From: Dromaius novaehollandiae
Taxonomy: Eukaryota > Chordata > Aves > Casuariiformes > Dromaiidae
Assembly (NCBI RefSeq): GCF_036370855.1
Contig: NC_088102.1
Span: forward strand, 71,371,601-71,435,600
Reading direction: 5' to 3'
Length of the DNA: 64,000 bases
Below the pieces are notes generated by a model, which was given only the letters and a program-made list of their open reading frames with translations, did no database searches and was not told the origin of the DNA. Both the position numbers and the translations under genes were made by a program. This document shows, in pieces, positions 1 to 11,534 of the stretch (positions are counted from its first letter, which is position 1; every line of letters begins with the position of its first letter).

Positions 1-784
1 CTGAAGCACAGATGAAGCGATCCTTGAGTTATGAATCTTAAATTAAGCAATTATTTGAAGGAATTCTGCAAGAGTAATTTCAAAGCGAAGCCTATCAAAA
101 ATGGAAACACCAACGGAAGAATGGGAACATTACAGACAATAGCGTTACCTGGTTTATGATATATGGTTATGTACAACGCAACAAGAATCATCTCGCCAGG
201 AATGGATCAGTTGCACACTGCTTTGGTTTCACCTTATTTTGTTCTCAGTTTTAATGTTTTGCTTTTAAAACAACCTGACAAATCAAAGTAGAAGTAGTTT
301 TCTGTATGACATGGTAGCTCCAGTATGTTGAACAACATTCCAGCAGTTCTTATTCTAAGATAGAAGAGCATTACATATGAAGATGGAAGGAAATCAGCTG
401 CTGAATTCAAGTGTATGCACTTTATCTGTGTGGGTAACTGAAAACAGACCCAGCATATGAAAGGACAGGAAACTAATTTCAGGCTGCCTGTGCCAAGTCA
501 TGTGCACAGAAGTGTTAGTTAACTAAAAGGAAACATAATTCTAGTGTTGTAGCCCTGATTTCCTGCTCATCTTTTAAGTACCTGTCAGCAGTTAGGATAG
601 GTCTCACGTCTCAACAAGTTTTCCCACCCCGTCTCAAATCACAGGCAGTCTGTTCACCTCAACCACATTGAAAAGTAAATCTAAACAGAGCTGTTACTTT
701 TCCCACCAAGCATGCTTAGGTCTTTACGAGACACTCTTTTTTAGCCACACTAGAACAGTGTCCATAGATGTCAAAGTTCCTCTG
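1..784. other. RPUSD2 3' flank
   Basis: This stretch lies downstream of the RPUSD2 stop codon on the minus strand and should contain its 3' UTR. A possible ATTAAA signal (minus, 255-250) is present but its downstream sequence is not strongly GT-rich. No other gene seen. Confidence 0.4.
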
Positions 785-3523
785 TCATTCCTCCCAGTCT
801 TCCATGGCCCACTCAGGCATCTTGGAGCAATACTCAAACTCTGCTCCCTTATAGCGCAAGGCATGCAGGTACATCACCAGCTCCTTAGGAGATGGGTCCC
901 GCCTAGAGATTTTACATTCCATGCATAGAGGATCCTTCTCTTCTGAACCCTTCTCTCCCACTGACCCATCCCAATTCTCACATGAACTAGTTTCTTTATG
1001 TTTTTCAAGTGTTTCCAGGTTGGCATCACAGTTCTGTAGACAAGCTGGTATTTCACCTCTCTCTGGATCCTTAGTGTCCTCGGCAGGGCAGGAGTTCCCA
1101 TTTATAGGATCGACCGCCACAGAGTCCGTGCAGTCACTTGAATTACCACACTCTTTGTTTTCTGCAGTGGGGTTCAAGTCCTCCTCTGAAATACCCAAGA
1201 CATCCAGGCTCTGTTTGGAACGATGTTCCTCTACTAGTGCCTTCAAGAGTTCTTCATCCGTTTTATCAATCTTGCCACCTTTGCCCCTTTCAGGACCCCA
1301 AGCTTTCATATTATAGATAGGGTCATTGACAATAGGATATCCCAAGTACTGCAAATGTACCCGGATCTGGTGAGTGCGGCCAGTGTGTGGAAGACATTTG
1401 ACTACGCTGGTCTTGCCATTGTAACTGAGTCTCTGGAAGATGGTTTTGCAGGATTTCCCTTTGGGGTCCACACGACACACTCCCACTTTGTAAGAAACAA
1501 CCAGTATGGGCTCTTCACAGACCACTTCGTTTTCTGGAAACTCCCCCACCACACGGCAGACATACTCCTTTTCCAGCTAAGGGGAGAAAAAGAGTAAATG
1601 TTAGAAAAACACCTTAGAAAACAGAACAGAAAATTGTCTCTGTCCTGATTACATGCAGTCTCATCCTAGCTAGTCATCTTTTCCCCTTCACTGAAATACA
1701 TCTGTAGACAAGCTATTCCCAAAGTTTTATTACAGCTGAACAGAAGAAAGGAAAAATCAGCTATTTAAAGACAAATTTCCCTCACTCTTTATTCTTTAAC
1801 TAGGAATTTGAAAACATAAGGGCCTGGCCTATTTTTGTCACTTTAAACTGAAGAGTCATCCCTGTGTGTTTTATTGTGACCTTTGTTTTATTGCCTTGAA
1901 GCAAATCTTAGCGGATAACACCCCACAGCTATGGTTCTTTTGGGTTGAGAACCACTGAAAAGTGAGAAAAAACTTCTAGATCTTTTAAAAACTGAAGAAA
2001 GTATTAAGTGAGTGACGCATTTCTAATGGTAAGTAAAACTGCTCTCTAACTACTACAGCATAATAACTGAATGTGATTTCTTTCCCAAAGGTTAGTGCTA
2101 TCAAAATCATGCAAGTTTTTGCTCAGTCTTTCCCTCTTGAGCCTCCCACGCCTTGTGCAATAAGAATATGAAGATGACCAGAGCTGTTCTGGGAACTTGG
2201 GTTTGTTCAGACCAAAATTTTAACTGACCTTTGACCAAACCTGTTTCAAGAAGGTGTCACAAGGAGACCCCACAAGCCTTTAGTTCTCACCTGTCTCTGC
2301 CGAACCTGCTCATCAATCCTCTTGGATACCTCTGCAGTCTTGGCAAACATCAGTACTCCTGAGGTCATGCGATCAAGTCGGTGAATTGTATGCAATTCCT
2401 TCAGATTATGCTCTTTGCCTAGGATGAAGATGACGGTGTTGTGACGAAACCTGCCACAGGGATGTACTGGTAAAGAGGATGGTTTGTCTACAACTACCAC
2501 TTCATCATCCTCCACCAAGATTTGGATAGGCTGGGCAGTGACTGGAGGCTCATGGCGGTGCACTGTATTCCTGAGAAAATCGTTATTCTGCAAGAAAGAC
2601 ACAATTAGAGTGAATCAGGCCAACCTAACCACCCCTGTTTAGCTATGCACAATGAGGATTTGATCTTCTGGAACAAATGAAAGCCTGATCATCCTAGAAA
2701 CCATGATTTAACGCAATGATTCAGCACATGGACCCATTTAAGTTCAATAAGCTGCCTCGAGCAACAACCCCATGCCTGGCACATTCTCGAGGGGCTAAGC
2801 TGGAAGCTATGGGGCACTCTGGCTCTGTAGAGCTGGCCAAGAGAGCAGGGCTGCAGGGCACAGATGAGTACACTCCTGAGAAACCCGATTCCCTTTAAAT
2901 ATTACTGCCCTCAGCACCGTCACTGTGGGGTTATCACAACGTGCTGGCCGAGGCAACGCTCACTGCTACAACCGAGCTGCAGTTTCCCGTTTCGGCTTAC
3001 CGGCAGCTCCCCACGGCGCCAGGCCCCGGGGCCGGGAGGTGCCCGGTCCTCAGGGCGTGCACGCCCGGCGGTACCCGGCCCCTAGGGAAATGGGGGGGCA
3101 GGGGGGTTATGGAGGGGCGCCCACCTTGAGCACGGTATCCAGGTCGCGCACGGGCTGCTCGTTGAGGCGGAGGCGGCCGGCGCGGGCGGCGGCGCGGTAG
3201 CAGGCGAGGGGCTGGGCGCGGAACTCGGTGCTGAAGACGTGCGCGAGGCTGCGGCCCACCCAGCGGCCCTTGCAGTAGGTGCGGAAGTCGAAGTAGTAGG
3301 GCCGCACCTTGCGCAGCCCGCCCTCGAAGTAGTAGGTGGTCTCGGCGAAGTGCGCCGCGCCGAAGCTCACCCCCGAGTTCAGCTTCCGCGGCGGCGGCAC
3401 GTAGCGCTCGCCGGCCGCCAGCCGCCGCTTCTTGGGGGCCGGCGGCGCCGCCGCCTCCGCCTCCTCGCCGCCGCCGCCATCCGGGCCGGGGCCGGGGCCG
3501 GGGCCGGGCGGCAGCTCCGTCAT
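785..3523 (-). CDS. RPUSD2: RPUSD2, RluA-family RNA pseudouridine synthase (3 exons)
   Basis: Coding exons on the minus strand are 3523-3125, 2587-2291 and 1576-785 (399+297+792 nt; 495 aa plus TGA), with GT-AG borders that keep phase 0. The enzyme family converts uridine to pseudouridine in RNA. Visible family marks: TTYYFEGGLRKVRPYYFDF and the FSTEFRAQP block in exon 1, VVVVDKPSSLPVHP then HRLDR in exon 2 with the expected catalytic Asp at about residue 205, and TGRTHQIRVHLQYLGYP in exon 3. The C-terminus (MYLHALRYKG, ending MEDWEE) matches the vertebrate RPUSD2 tail as I remember it; the acidic linker before it is variable. The start at 3523 is the first in-frame ATG: the frame stays open upstream to about 3739 but only with GTG, so the longer N-terminus of the human protein is not visible here. 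RNA substrates in vertebrates are not settled. The two introns (714 and 537 bp) show nothing else. Confidence 0.95.
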
Positions 3524-3860
3524 CGCGCCGCGGGCCCAGCCGCGGGGCGCCCAGCGCAACGCCGCCGCCGCGCGCAGCCTCGCGCCGGCCGCCCCGCGGC
3601 GCTGCCCGTGACGCCCCGCGCCGCAGCCAATGGGCTCGGCCCGCCGCAGTGACGCGCTAAACCGGCGCCAAAAGGTTCCACCCCCTCCCCCCTGCCCGGC
3701 GGGGCTACGCCGGACGCTCGCGAGGGAAGGAGGTGCCACCCCAGGGCGACGCCTTTACCGAGGGGGCCCGCACCGTCGCTCCCTTCCCTCCCGCTCAGCC
3801 CCCTCGCCGCCCCTAACCTGGGAGAAGGAAGGCGCCCGGGAGGGGAAAGGCTGCGAGACA
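2960..3860. promoter_or_regulatory. RPUSD2: CpG island and promoter of RPUSD2
   Basis: Roughly 900 bp of very GC- and CpG-rich DNA covers exon 1 of RPUSD2 and the sequence upstream of its ATG. A CCAAT box (3627-3631) and two TGACG-containing CRE-like half sites lie near 3608-3655, about 100 bp upstream of the start codon on the minus strand. No TATA box is apparent, as is usual for housekeeping genes. Borders are approximate. Confidence 0.75.
3486..3508. repeat. Short GGGGCC hexanucleotide run in RPUSD2 exon 1
   Basis: Three full and two partial GGGGCC units lie on the plus strand inside the coding exon. On the coding strand they read as CCCGGC units and give a Pro-Gly dipeptide run in the N-terminal tail of RPUSD2. 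The unit is 6 bp, so length change would keep the frame. Confidence 0.8.
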
Positions 3861-4333
3861 TGCCAGAGAAGGGGATTTTTCTTAACCCACCCTAATAGAG
3901 GAAAGAAAACACACTCTCGTAATTAAACATGGATAAATCCATTATGTCTTGTTTTTCTTCGAGCATGAGGTGAAGTAGTCAGTATTAAAGAGTATTTTTA
4001 GTCGGGTACAAATTGTGAAGTTTTAAAGGATGTGTGTCTAGTTTGGAAATTCTCTGTAAATAGGTGTTATTTACACTTCACCAAAGAGGATAACTGGACT
4101 TCCCTGAATCAACTCGCTGTCTGGGACCAGACATGGACTTCTAGAGCTTCTAGAGCCTTGGGAGAAACACCCTTTCTCCATCCTTCCATAACAAACTCTT
4201 TAAAAGGAGAACTTCCCTTTGCAAGCGTGTCCACTGATAAAGTTTCCATTTAAAAAAATCAAAGCCATACACATCTAACAGTCACAAGTCCCTTTCATGA
4301 GCTTTCTGAGGTCACTCTAGAGATATCCATCCA
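3524..4333. other. Intergenic, RPUSD2 5' side to PCMT1-like 3' side
   Basis: The first 330 bp are the RPUSD2 promoter island. The remainder is AT-richer and must contain the 3' UTR end of the PCMT1-like gene on the minus strand. I see no clear polyadenylation signal and no other gene. Confidence 0.5.
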
Positions 4334-4346
4334 TCAGATTTCATCC
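4334..4346 (-). CDS. pcmtl: Alternative 13-nt terminal coding exon giving an RDEI C-terminus
   Basis: The penultimate exon reads ...TGG CCT CGG TAA, in which GGTAAAAA can act as a donor after CG (exon end 4670). At 4347-4348 on the minus strand there is a strong acceptor: a long pyrimidine run followed by TTTGCCTCAG. Joining CG to GGATGAAATCTGA restores Arg and gives Asp-Glu-Ile-stop. Human PCMT1 is known to have a splice form ending in RDEL, made in a similar position by alternative splicing, so the arrangement looks conserved. If unspliced, the protein ends in WPR. The acceptor and frame are seen; use of this exon is inferred. Confidence 0.6.
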
Positions 4347-7300
4347 CTGAGGCAAAGAAAAACCAACAGTTACTATCACACATTTGCCTTCAGCTCAGTG
4401 ACAAAAATGAACACAGATACAGTGTTTATGAAAGCAGGCAGATTCCAAAAAAGGCCCAAGTACTCAGTCTGCAATCCCTATCTAACAGGAGATATACACT
4501 ACTCTCCTGCTGTGCCTTACCAGCTAAGCCTCTTTCTTCTGTCTTTTACAAACAGCATCTGCTAAGATTCCAGGAATCTGTCTTTCAGTAATGCCAGGAG
4601 TCAAAGAAAGCAAGGTCACAGGGACAGCTGTGAGGAGAAACGTTCCTCAAGGGAGAGCAAATTTTTTACCGAGGCCACTGCTTCTCCTTATCTGTCAGAG
4701 GAACATAGATCACACCCATCAGTTGTGTTTCGATGATCTGCCCGTCGCTGGTTTTGTCATACTGCATCAGAACTTGGTTTGCACCTTCGGGACCCACAGG
4801 CAATATTAACCGACCTCCTGGCTTCAATTCATTCAGCAACTGACAAGCAGAGAAATCTATATCAGCAGAGCCAAAACAAAACCAACCCCTCCCCCCCCAC
4901 AAAAAAAAGACAACAGAAGTAACAACAGAAGTCACCCAAGCTGTGAAGGTCATAACACCTTCAAAGGCACAAGGTCACCAGCTCCATATAAAGAGCTGGC
5001 ACACAGAAAAAGAAGATTCCTGTGGTTCCCTCATTATCACTTTTAATCGCAGCTACTGATGAAAGCAGCCAACAGCAACAGACATCTGGCATGATCATTC
5101 TTACCTCCTTTGGTACAGTCGCTGCTGCTGCTCCAACGTGAATAGCATCATAAGGAGCCTCCTCGGGGTATCCCTGCCTGCCATCTCCAACTACAGGTGG
5201 GAAAAAGCATGGAGAGTCAGGTAAGATCAGATAAAGTCCAGATAACAACTCTACTCCCAAACAAGTCTTCCTCCATCTTTTCATTTGAAAGCTAGATGAG
5301 GAATACTTTGTAGCAAGATTGTGATGGCAATGTGAATTCCTAAATCAGAGCACTGACCTCTCTGCTAGAAATGTAGTGTTGAATTACTGTCTAAAAAAGG
5401 AGGAAGAGATTTCTGGAACCTGACCACGCTAGAGGAAGGAACTGTCCAAGCCAGGAGGGCCTTTAAATAACACAGTGGCTTTGTGCAGACTTGAGATTCC
5501 AGGTACAGAAAGTGTGGACTCAAGTTATCTAGAAAACAATATGTGCAGTCCTGTTCAAATACACTGAAAGCCACATGTGGTATAACCACTCTCCTCCGAA
5601 AAGGATCTCTTCCTGAATTAAGATAGTCACTACACACTCCAAAATAAGATGTATGGCAAGACTACCCTTAACATTAAATAGGTCTTGTTCATACTACAGT
5701 GTTTTTAATCAGTACTACACAGTGCCTAGCCAGTGGTTTCAGGCAACATTGTGGCAGGCAGCTCAGACTTAACACGAACTAGAACTGCTTTTAGTAGTGG
5801 AGTTCTGCAGACAGCCAGAGCTAATGAACATTTACAGAAGGGAAGACACGAAGATCCCAGACAGCTCACCCACAAGTTTTACACGGCCAGAGCTAAGCAG
5901 AGTTGGATCATCTTCTTGGACATTTCTGATGGATTCATGTACCAGCTCCTTAATGTGTTCTACGCCCACAGCTTTCCCTGTTGGGCCCATCTAAAAACAA
6001 AAAACAGCAGACAAACACATTATCCTGTAAGTACGGGGATACATTTTATAGGGCAATCTGCCATGCGTATTGGAGAATTTCCAGAAGAAACTTGAAAGCA
6101 AAGTTTCTGACCAAGGTGCAAATCCTGTGCCACCTTGGTTTTAAGGTTGAGTAGTCCAAGTTACTTTAGCTACTTAATGGATACAATTAGCTACTTAATG
6201 GATACACAGACATTTCCTACAGGAATTCCTAGTAATCCTTCATTTCCAGAGAAATAATTATTTGGTAGAACTGACAGCTTCCTTGGCAGGACCAGTTCTT
6301 GATTAAGTAACCAGCCTCCTAAACAGAATAACCTGATCTGCTTTCTAGCACATTACAGAAATGCATGGAGGAGTTTAGAAAACAGACAACTACTTAGGAA
6401 ACAAAGTAAGAAACAGAACCTACAATGGACTCGCACGGTAGATTAACACACTCCTCTTGATCTAGACTGAGTTAATATACATCCTTTGGCAGATACAACA
6501 TCCATTTAGATTCCAAAATGACAGTATTTGTTTTTACTGCAAGCTGGTCAGGGAAGAGAAGAGCTTCCCCTGTCCCCCCCCCACACACACAAAAAGAAAA
6601 GAAAAAGAGAAAAAGGGTGGGGCAGGGAGGAACAGCATGTTCAAGCTACCTGTCCTGATATACATTACTACTTAGTAATGGCATCCTGTGCTCAGCTTAC
6701 CATCCTGGCAAAGCAAGCTGTAAGATATCCACTTCCAGATCCAACATCTAATGCCTTGGCACCTTCCACAAGCTGATCCTTCAGCAGTTCCAGTGCATGG
6801 GCATGCTGCATGGACAACAGTTACAAGAAGGTGTGTAACACTGCATTTACATGAAGCTATTCATTTCCTCACATACCTCTGCCATTTACATACATATGTA
6901 GGCAATTACAAAATTATTAGTTTCCTCCAAAAATTATTAGTTTCTTAGATGCTTAGAACACTAAGCATTATCTGCTCCGGTTTAAACACAGCATGCCTGC
7001 ATTTTGCCTGACACATTCAGAGTGAAGTCCAAGTGTTTGATCAGAAACACCTTTTGCAGAACAGCATTTGGGAAGTGTTTCAGTAGTAAGATAGGAAATA
7101 GGAGAAAGGTCTCACACAAAAACAGGACAATACTAACAGTTAGTCAGTTCAGAATTCTCGCCTGAGCATAAGAAAAAAGAACCCACCTCGCGTATACAGT
7201 GTCTAAAGAAACGAGCACAATAATCATGCACAGGAGACCTGTTTCACCTTTCTACTCTAGTATTTAAGTAAAAAAAAAAAACCCAAAACAAAACAATTCT

Positions 7301-10300
7301 CTCCATTTCCATTAAAAGTGGAAAGTTTCATCTCACCATATGCGGTGCACTGATTGTAGCCTTGTATCCTAAAAGGAAACCAGTGACAAAGTTACATGCT
7401 GGTAAGAAATGAAGGTGATAATGTCCAATTAATTACCATCTCCAATGTGAACAGTTCCTTATCCTCCTCCCCTAGATCCCTAAAAATACCAAAAGGCTCT
7501 TCTCTTTTGCCTCACTAAAGCACTTCACTGACTTAAAATATCCACCTGTGGGATTCCTAATGAGAGCAAGATAGCTTTACAATGCTTAGTTCCCAACTAC
7601 TTCAGCTTTCAAAGCTCTCCTGGCTCACTCATCAAAATGCTCTTCAGCTGTACTAACCTACTTTTGTTTCTGCTCCATAAGCATAATTCACAGCAATCAA
7701 TCAAGATTCTGAATATGAAAAAGCTATATAGAGTCTTCCTCTACACTGGCAGGAATCTGGTTTTGCTTTAGTTAAGTAGAAAGAGTGGAGAAACAGTCCT
7801 GATATCAAGCCAAAAATACCTCACCAAAACAAAATACCTCAAGCTAGTTAGGTTTAAGCTACCAGATGAAGAAGCCGGGGCACAGTTGTGGACAAGTTTC
7901 AGAGCTTAGAAATGAAATCTGAGTTGTAAGGGGTATCATCTGCTTTTTCTGTGAATCACATACATAGAAAGATTACTCATTTATGCTGAGATATTCAGCA
8001 GGAAACTAAGATTTCTCTACTGATTGCCAACTCCAGGGAAAATTGCCAAGCCTGAGGGCCTTGGAGTTTCAATACAAGGGTACAGCAGCCAGCTTTGACA
8101 CCCTGACCACATACTATAGAGAAATTTAGTTTAATTCTGAAAATGTTTGTGCTGCACATAGCTGAAATATTATCAGATACTTGCACCATTTTCACCAAAG
8201 TAATCTACAGTTAACATCACCTTATATGAATAAAGAAAATGCAAACTGCATCCACTTTCAGGGGACAGTAATTCTTGACAACCCAGGAATCCCCAAGGGA
8301 AAAAAGCAGGACCTACCCTCCCCTGAAAAGAGCTCCCACCAACCAAACAAAAAAAATCCCACATTTCCTAAAATCTAAACCCTGAAGTCTGATGCAGTAC
8401 TCTGTGTGGTTTTACCTTGTCTTAGGACTTTTCATCTCCACTACTAGTTGTATTAGAAGAATGGTGCCAAGAGAAAGTCTGGTATTTCTTGCTCTTGTAT
8501 TATTTCAAGCAAGTTTTGGATCTAAAAATCATTACCATGTTTCTGAGGATACCTGAGATTTTGTATCAGGTAGGGAAACACTTTTTTTTTTTTGAAAGCA
8601 TGAAAGGGGAAACCAAAAATGGGGCATGAAAACAATGCATTTACCATACTTGTTAAGGTTTCTTCCATAGATAAAATGTGATGTTTTTATTTGTGGGGGT
8701 AAGGAAAACCCTTGAGTGCAGAGGGCTGGCATACTCATTCAGTGGGACAGGAGCACAATTTAATAAAAGGAACCACTCTCCTCCACTTTCCATGTAACTA
8801 TTTTTGCCTCATCTTCCACTTTGCCTTCTGGCTCACAGACTCCTGCTCAGTTGTTCGGAATATCCATAATTATTCCTACTAAAGTCAGTCAGATCAGAGC
8901 GTCCAATGCTCCTACAATTCAAACAAATAGCTTTCTCAGCTCTGCAAGAAAGAATGTACCAGCAAAGGCTGGATGGGGGCGGGGGGAAGGGGGTGTCTTT
9001 ATTCCATTTGTCCTTATTATTCTTCAAAAGACACTTTCTTTTGCAGGATAGTGGGAAGAATACAACACAGGTTTCAGCCTTTAACAGGCAGGTGCATATT
9101 CAGTTCTTCTGGTGGAATTCACAAGTAGATCCAAGGCAGTTACACCACACAATGGATCCTACAGTTGAAATACAGATGGAGGTTGATCTACTTGACCCAC
9201 GTTAAAACTCAGCCACTGTTCTGAGGAGAGAATGTGTAGCATGGGGAACTCAGTCCTGCCAATCCGTCTCGCGCCCCTCTCCTACTGTGACTAGCATAGT
9301 CAATGCAAACGCCATAAAAGTAATGATACCTTACTCACCAATAGACTGAGGAGAATCCATGTATGGGAAATATTTGATGTAGTGACCTCTGTCAGTAGCC
9401 AATAATACATCAAAGACCCGCTGGGATTTAATTATTCCTTTTTCTGGGAGAAAGAAGGATAAAAAGAAATAGAAGAGAAAGTCCTCAGGATTATAGCAAG
9501 AAGAGATTTAGAAGGGAACACAGTTCAGGGAATTAGCAGTAAAACTGAAAGAGTCCTTAAATAAGCGATCTGAAAACAGACAAAAAACAAAATTGCAAAT
9601 GAAAGTACATGCTTTTCAGTTTCTGGAACACAAAATGAAATTGTGTGATAGTCTCAGCCACCAGCACAGTCTCCCACAGAGCATGGTTAGTTACAACCAC
9701 AATATTTCTGCAGCTGTTAAATGTAATGAAAGATAAATAGAGAGTTGCTGGAAACTTCAGTGGAAACTTCAGTCCAGGTTTAAGGAATATTAGCAGGATA
9801 ACTGAACTGAAGTTAAGAGCAATGACAGCAGAAACATTCATCACTCCTTTTTTCCTCATCGCTGAGGGAACTCTTGCAGGGGGAAAACCAGCATGGTTTT
9901 AGCAGCAGAGAAAATTCAAAGCTAATTTAAGTACGCTCAACTGCTGTCCAGTACATTGTAGTAACACCAAGCACTACTCCAATCTCAAGACATCTATCTG
10001 GAGGTGACACAAACTGCAGAGAAGCCCAGGAGGCTGACAGTGAAGTCCTCTTCTGCAGCATTTTTAAAAGTTGTCATTCATTTATCATTTCAGGGGGAGT
10101 GGATGGCAGGGCATGGATAGTCTTTCCTGCTGATTCTGGCATAACATCTTGTTTCTAATTATAAATAGAATAAGTTCAAACTAGGACAAATACTGATGTT
10201 CATGTGCTATCAGCTCAGACACTTAACGTGACAGATTGCAATGCTATTCATTCTGATGACCTTAAATACCTTTATGTCGAAGTACCAACAAGCTATCAGC

Positions 10301-10460
10301 AGCTTTAAACATTTGCCGTGAACAGGATCTCATGTTGCTACTCACTGTACAGATTGTTGACTAGCTCAGGGTGCGTCTTTCCACTTGAAGTCCAGGCCAT
10401 CGTTCTTGCAAACAGCAGTCCCATGAGTGTAAATATAGCCCAGGGCAGCAGATGGCTCAT
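4334..10460 (-). CDS. pcmtl: PCMT1-like protein-L-isoaspartate O-methyltransferase, paralogue in the RPUSD2-CCDC32 interval
   Basis: Coding exons (minus): 10460-10346, 9443-9339, 7368-7337, 6805-6701, 5990-5870, 5190-5105, and 4839-4666 (TAA) or 4839-4670 joined to 4346-4334 (TGA). All borders are GT-AG and the phases fit, giving 245 or 248 aa. The family methylates L-isoaspartyl residues with S-adenosylmethionine to repair damaged proteins. Seen in order: [17 protein letters not shown] (residues 21-37, the usual PCMT1 start), [20 protein letters not shown] (about 78-86), SAM motif I LDVGSGSG (about 103-110), [34 protein letters not shown] and [17 protein letters not shown]-like tail. Size from MAW is 225 aa, close to PCMT1 at 227. 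Because human PCMT1 lies on a different chromosome, I infer a separate paralogue, comparable with the fish pcmtl gene. An upstream in-frame ATG at 10460 adds 20 mostly hydrophobic residues. Introns hold no other gene that I recognise. Confidence 0.9.
6167..6207. repeat. 21-bp direct duplication, two copies
   Basis: TAGCTACTTAATGGATACA occurs at 6167 and again at 6188, an exact short tandem duplication inside an intron of the PCMT1-like gene. Confidence 0.85.
10398..10460 (-). other. pcmtl: Upstream in-frame start and hydrophobic N-terminal segment of the PCMT1-like gene
   Basis: Two in-frame ATGs lie upstream of the classical MAW start (10400): one at 10424 and one at 10460. Translation from 10460 gives [18 protein letters not shown] then RT before MAW, a short positively poor head, a run of about 15 hydrophobic residues and a small-residue end, which resembles a signal peptide or membrane anchor. 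The frame is closed further up by TGA at 10505-10503, which falls inside a possible splice acceptor. The MAW ATG has a good context (A at -3, G at +4); the 10460 ATG has G at -3. Which start is used cannot be decided from sequence. Confidence 0.5.
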
Positions 10461-10779
10461 CCCAGAGATATGTACAGCGGCCTTCCAGGCCTGGCCTGTC
10501 TGTCAGAGAGAGGTGCTTCAAAAATCACTGCTTGATGGACACCCCAAAACCTCACCTCACCGTAACTTGAGCTTGCACCTATTATGCTACTCAAAACACA
10601 ACAAAGCTTGCATGCTACAAGGGATAAATTATCAGCCCCAGAGAATCAGCACCTCTACCCTGATCACACCTGAAGTACGCAGTTTCCAGCCAGCTGCAGC
10701 TCTCCGCGTTTAAAGCCGAACAGCACACTATACCTAAAGCGGGGGCTGCGTGCCAAGTCAAAGCCCTCTGAAAGCCCCC

Positions 10780-11460
10780 CAGCAACCCCGAGCTGCGCAG
10801 CCACAGCCTTGCTGCGTAATGCAGGGCCGAGAGGGCACGGCCTGGGCAGACCCCGGGCACCGTGAGGCGGGCCGGGCCGCGCCCCCCTTCCCTCCCCGCG
10901 CCCCCGGCCCCTCCGCGCAGGGAACGTACCGGTAACGCTAACAGCCGCGCGCACCCCCACACTCACCTGCGCAGCCGCACTAGAGCCGCCCTCCCCCTTC
11001 ACCCTCCTCCGACCCGTTGTTACAAGTAACGGCTGTAACCGCCTCCCCGGAGCAGAAGTACTTCCGCCCTTTTCCAAGATGGCGCCACAACGGAATCAAG
11101 AACTCTCCCACCCACCCCCGTGTCCCCGCCCCCGCTAGGCGGAGCGGCTAATAGGCGGCTTCCCGCTGCCGGGGGAGCGCTGCGATTGGCTGCGCCTGGA
11201 CGTCAGTCGGCGCTCGGGGAGAGGCCGTGGCGGCTTCCTGTGTTGGCAGTGCGGGTCGGCGGTGCGGGTGCGGGGTCTGGGCCGCGGGGTGACGGTTAGA
11301 GCCGGCCTCCCCTGGAGGAGGGCCCTGGCGCTGAGCCGAGGCTTGGCGGCCGCGGGGGGCAGTGGCGGCCGCGGCCTGCGGGGGGAAGGGGCAGAGGGAG
11401 GCGACCCGAGAGCGAGGGGCGCCGCGGTGACATGAAGGGTCCCTTAGGGAGCCTAGAGAG
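10780..11460. promoter_or_regulatory. CpG island, bidirectional promoter of the PCMT1-like gene and CCDC32
   Basis: A GC- and CpG-rich block separates two divergently transcribed genes: the PCMT1-like gene (minus) and CCDC32 (plus). Within it are an ETS-like ACTTCCG site (about 11059-11066), a YY1-like CAAGATGGCGCC (11075-11086), an inverted CCAAT box ATTGG (11185-11189) and a CRE-like GACGTCAG (11199-11206). These sites are typical of housekeeping bidirectional promoters. The first exon of CCDC32 is expected downstream of about 11210 but I could not fix its donor. Island borders are approximate. Confidence 0.7.
10967..11045 (-). other. pcmtl: Probable 5' non-coding exon of the PCMT1-like gene
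   Basis: On the minus strand a consensus donor GCAG|GTGAGT occurs with the exon end at 10967, inside the CpG island. A pyrimidine-rich acceptor (CTCTCTCTGACAG) would start the next exon at 10499, just upstream of the coding start. The 5' limit given is approximate because the transcription start is not visible. The exon frame is open but has no ATG, so it is treated as untranslated. Splice use is inferred. Confidence 0.4.
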
Positions 11461-11534
11461 TAAAGGGTGGGGGAAGAGATGAGTCTTCTTGGTCCTCGGT
11501 GTTCATAACTTATTTCTGCCCTCAGGGCTTCGTG

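Noticed and set aside
3107-3739. Longer RPUSD2 N-terminus from the open frame up to 3739
   Set aside because: The upstream frame has no ATG; its first codon at 3739 is GTG. The first ATG is at 3523.
10664-11077. 137-codon minus-strand frame in the CpG island
   Set aside because: It starts with TTG, crosses a strong donor at 10967 and has no family resemblance; treated as untranslated exon plus intron.
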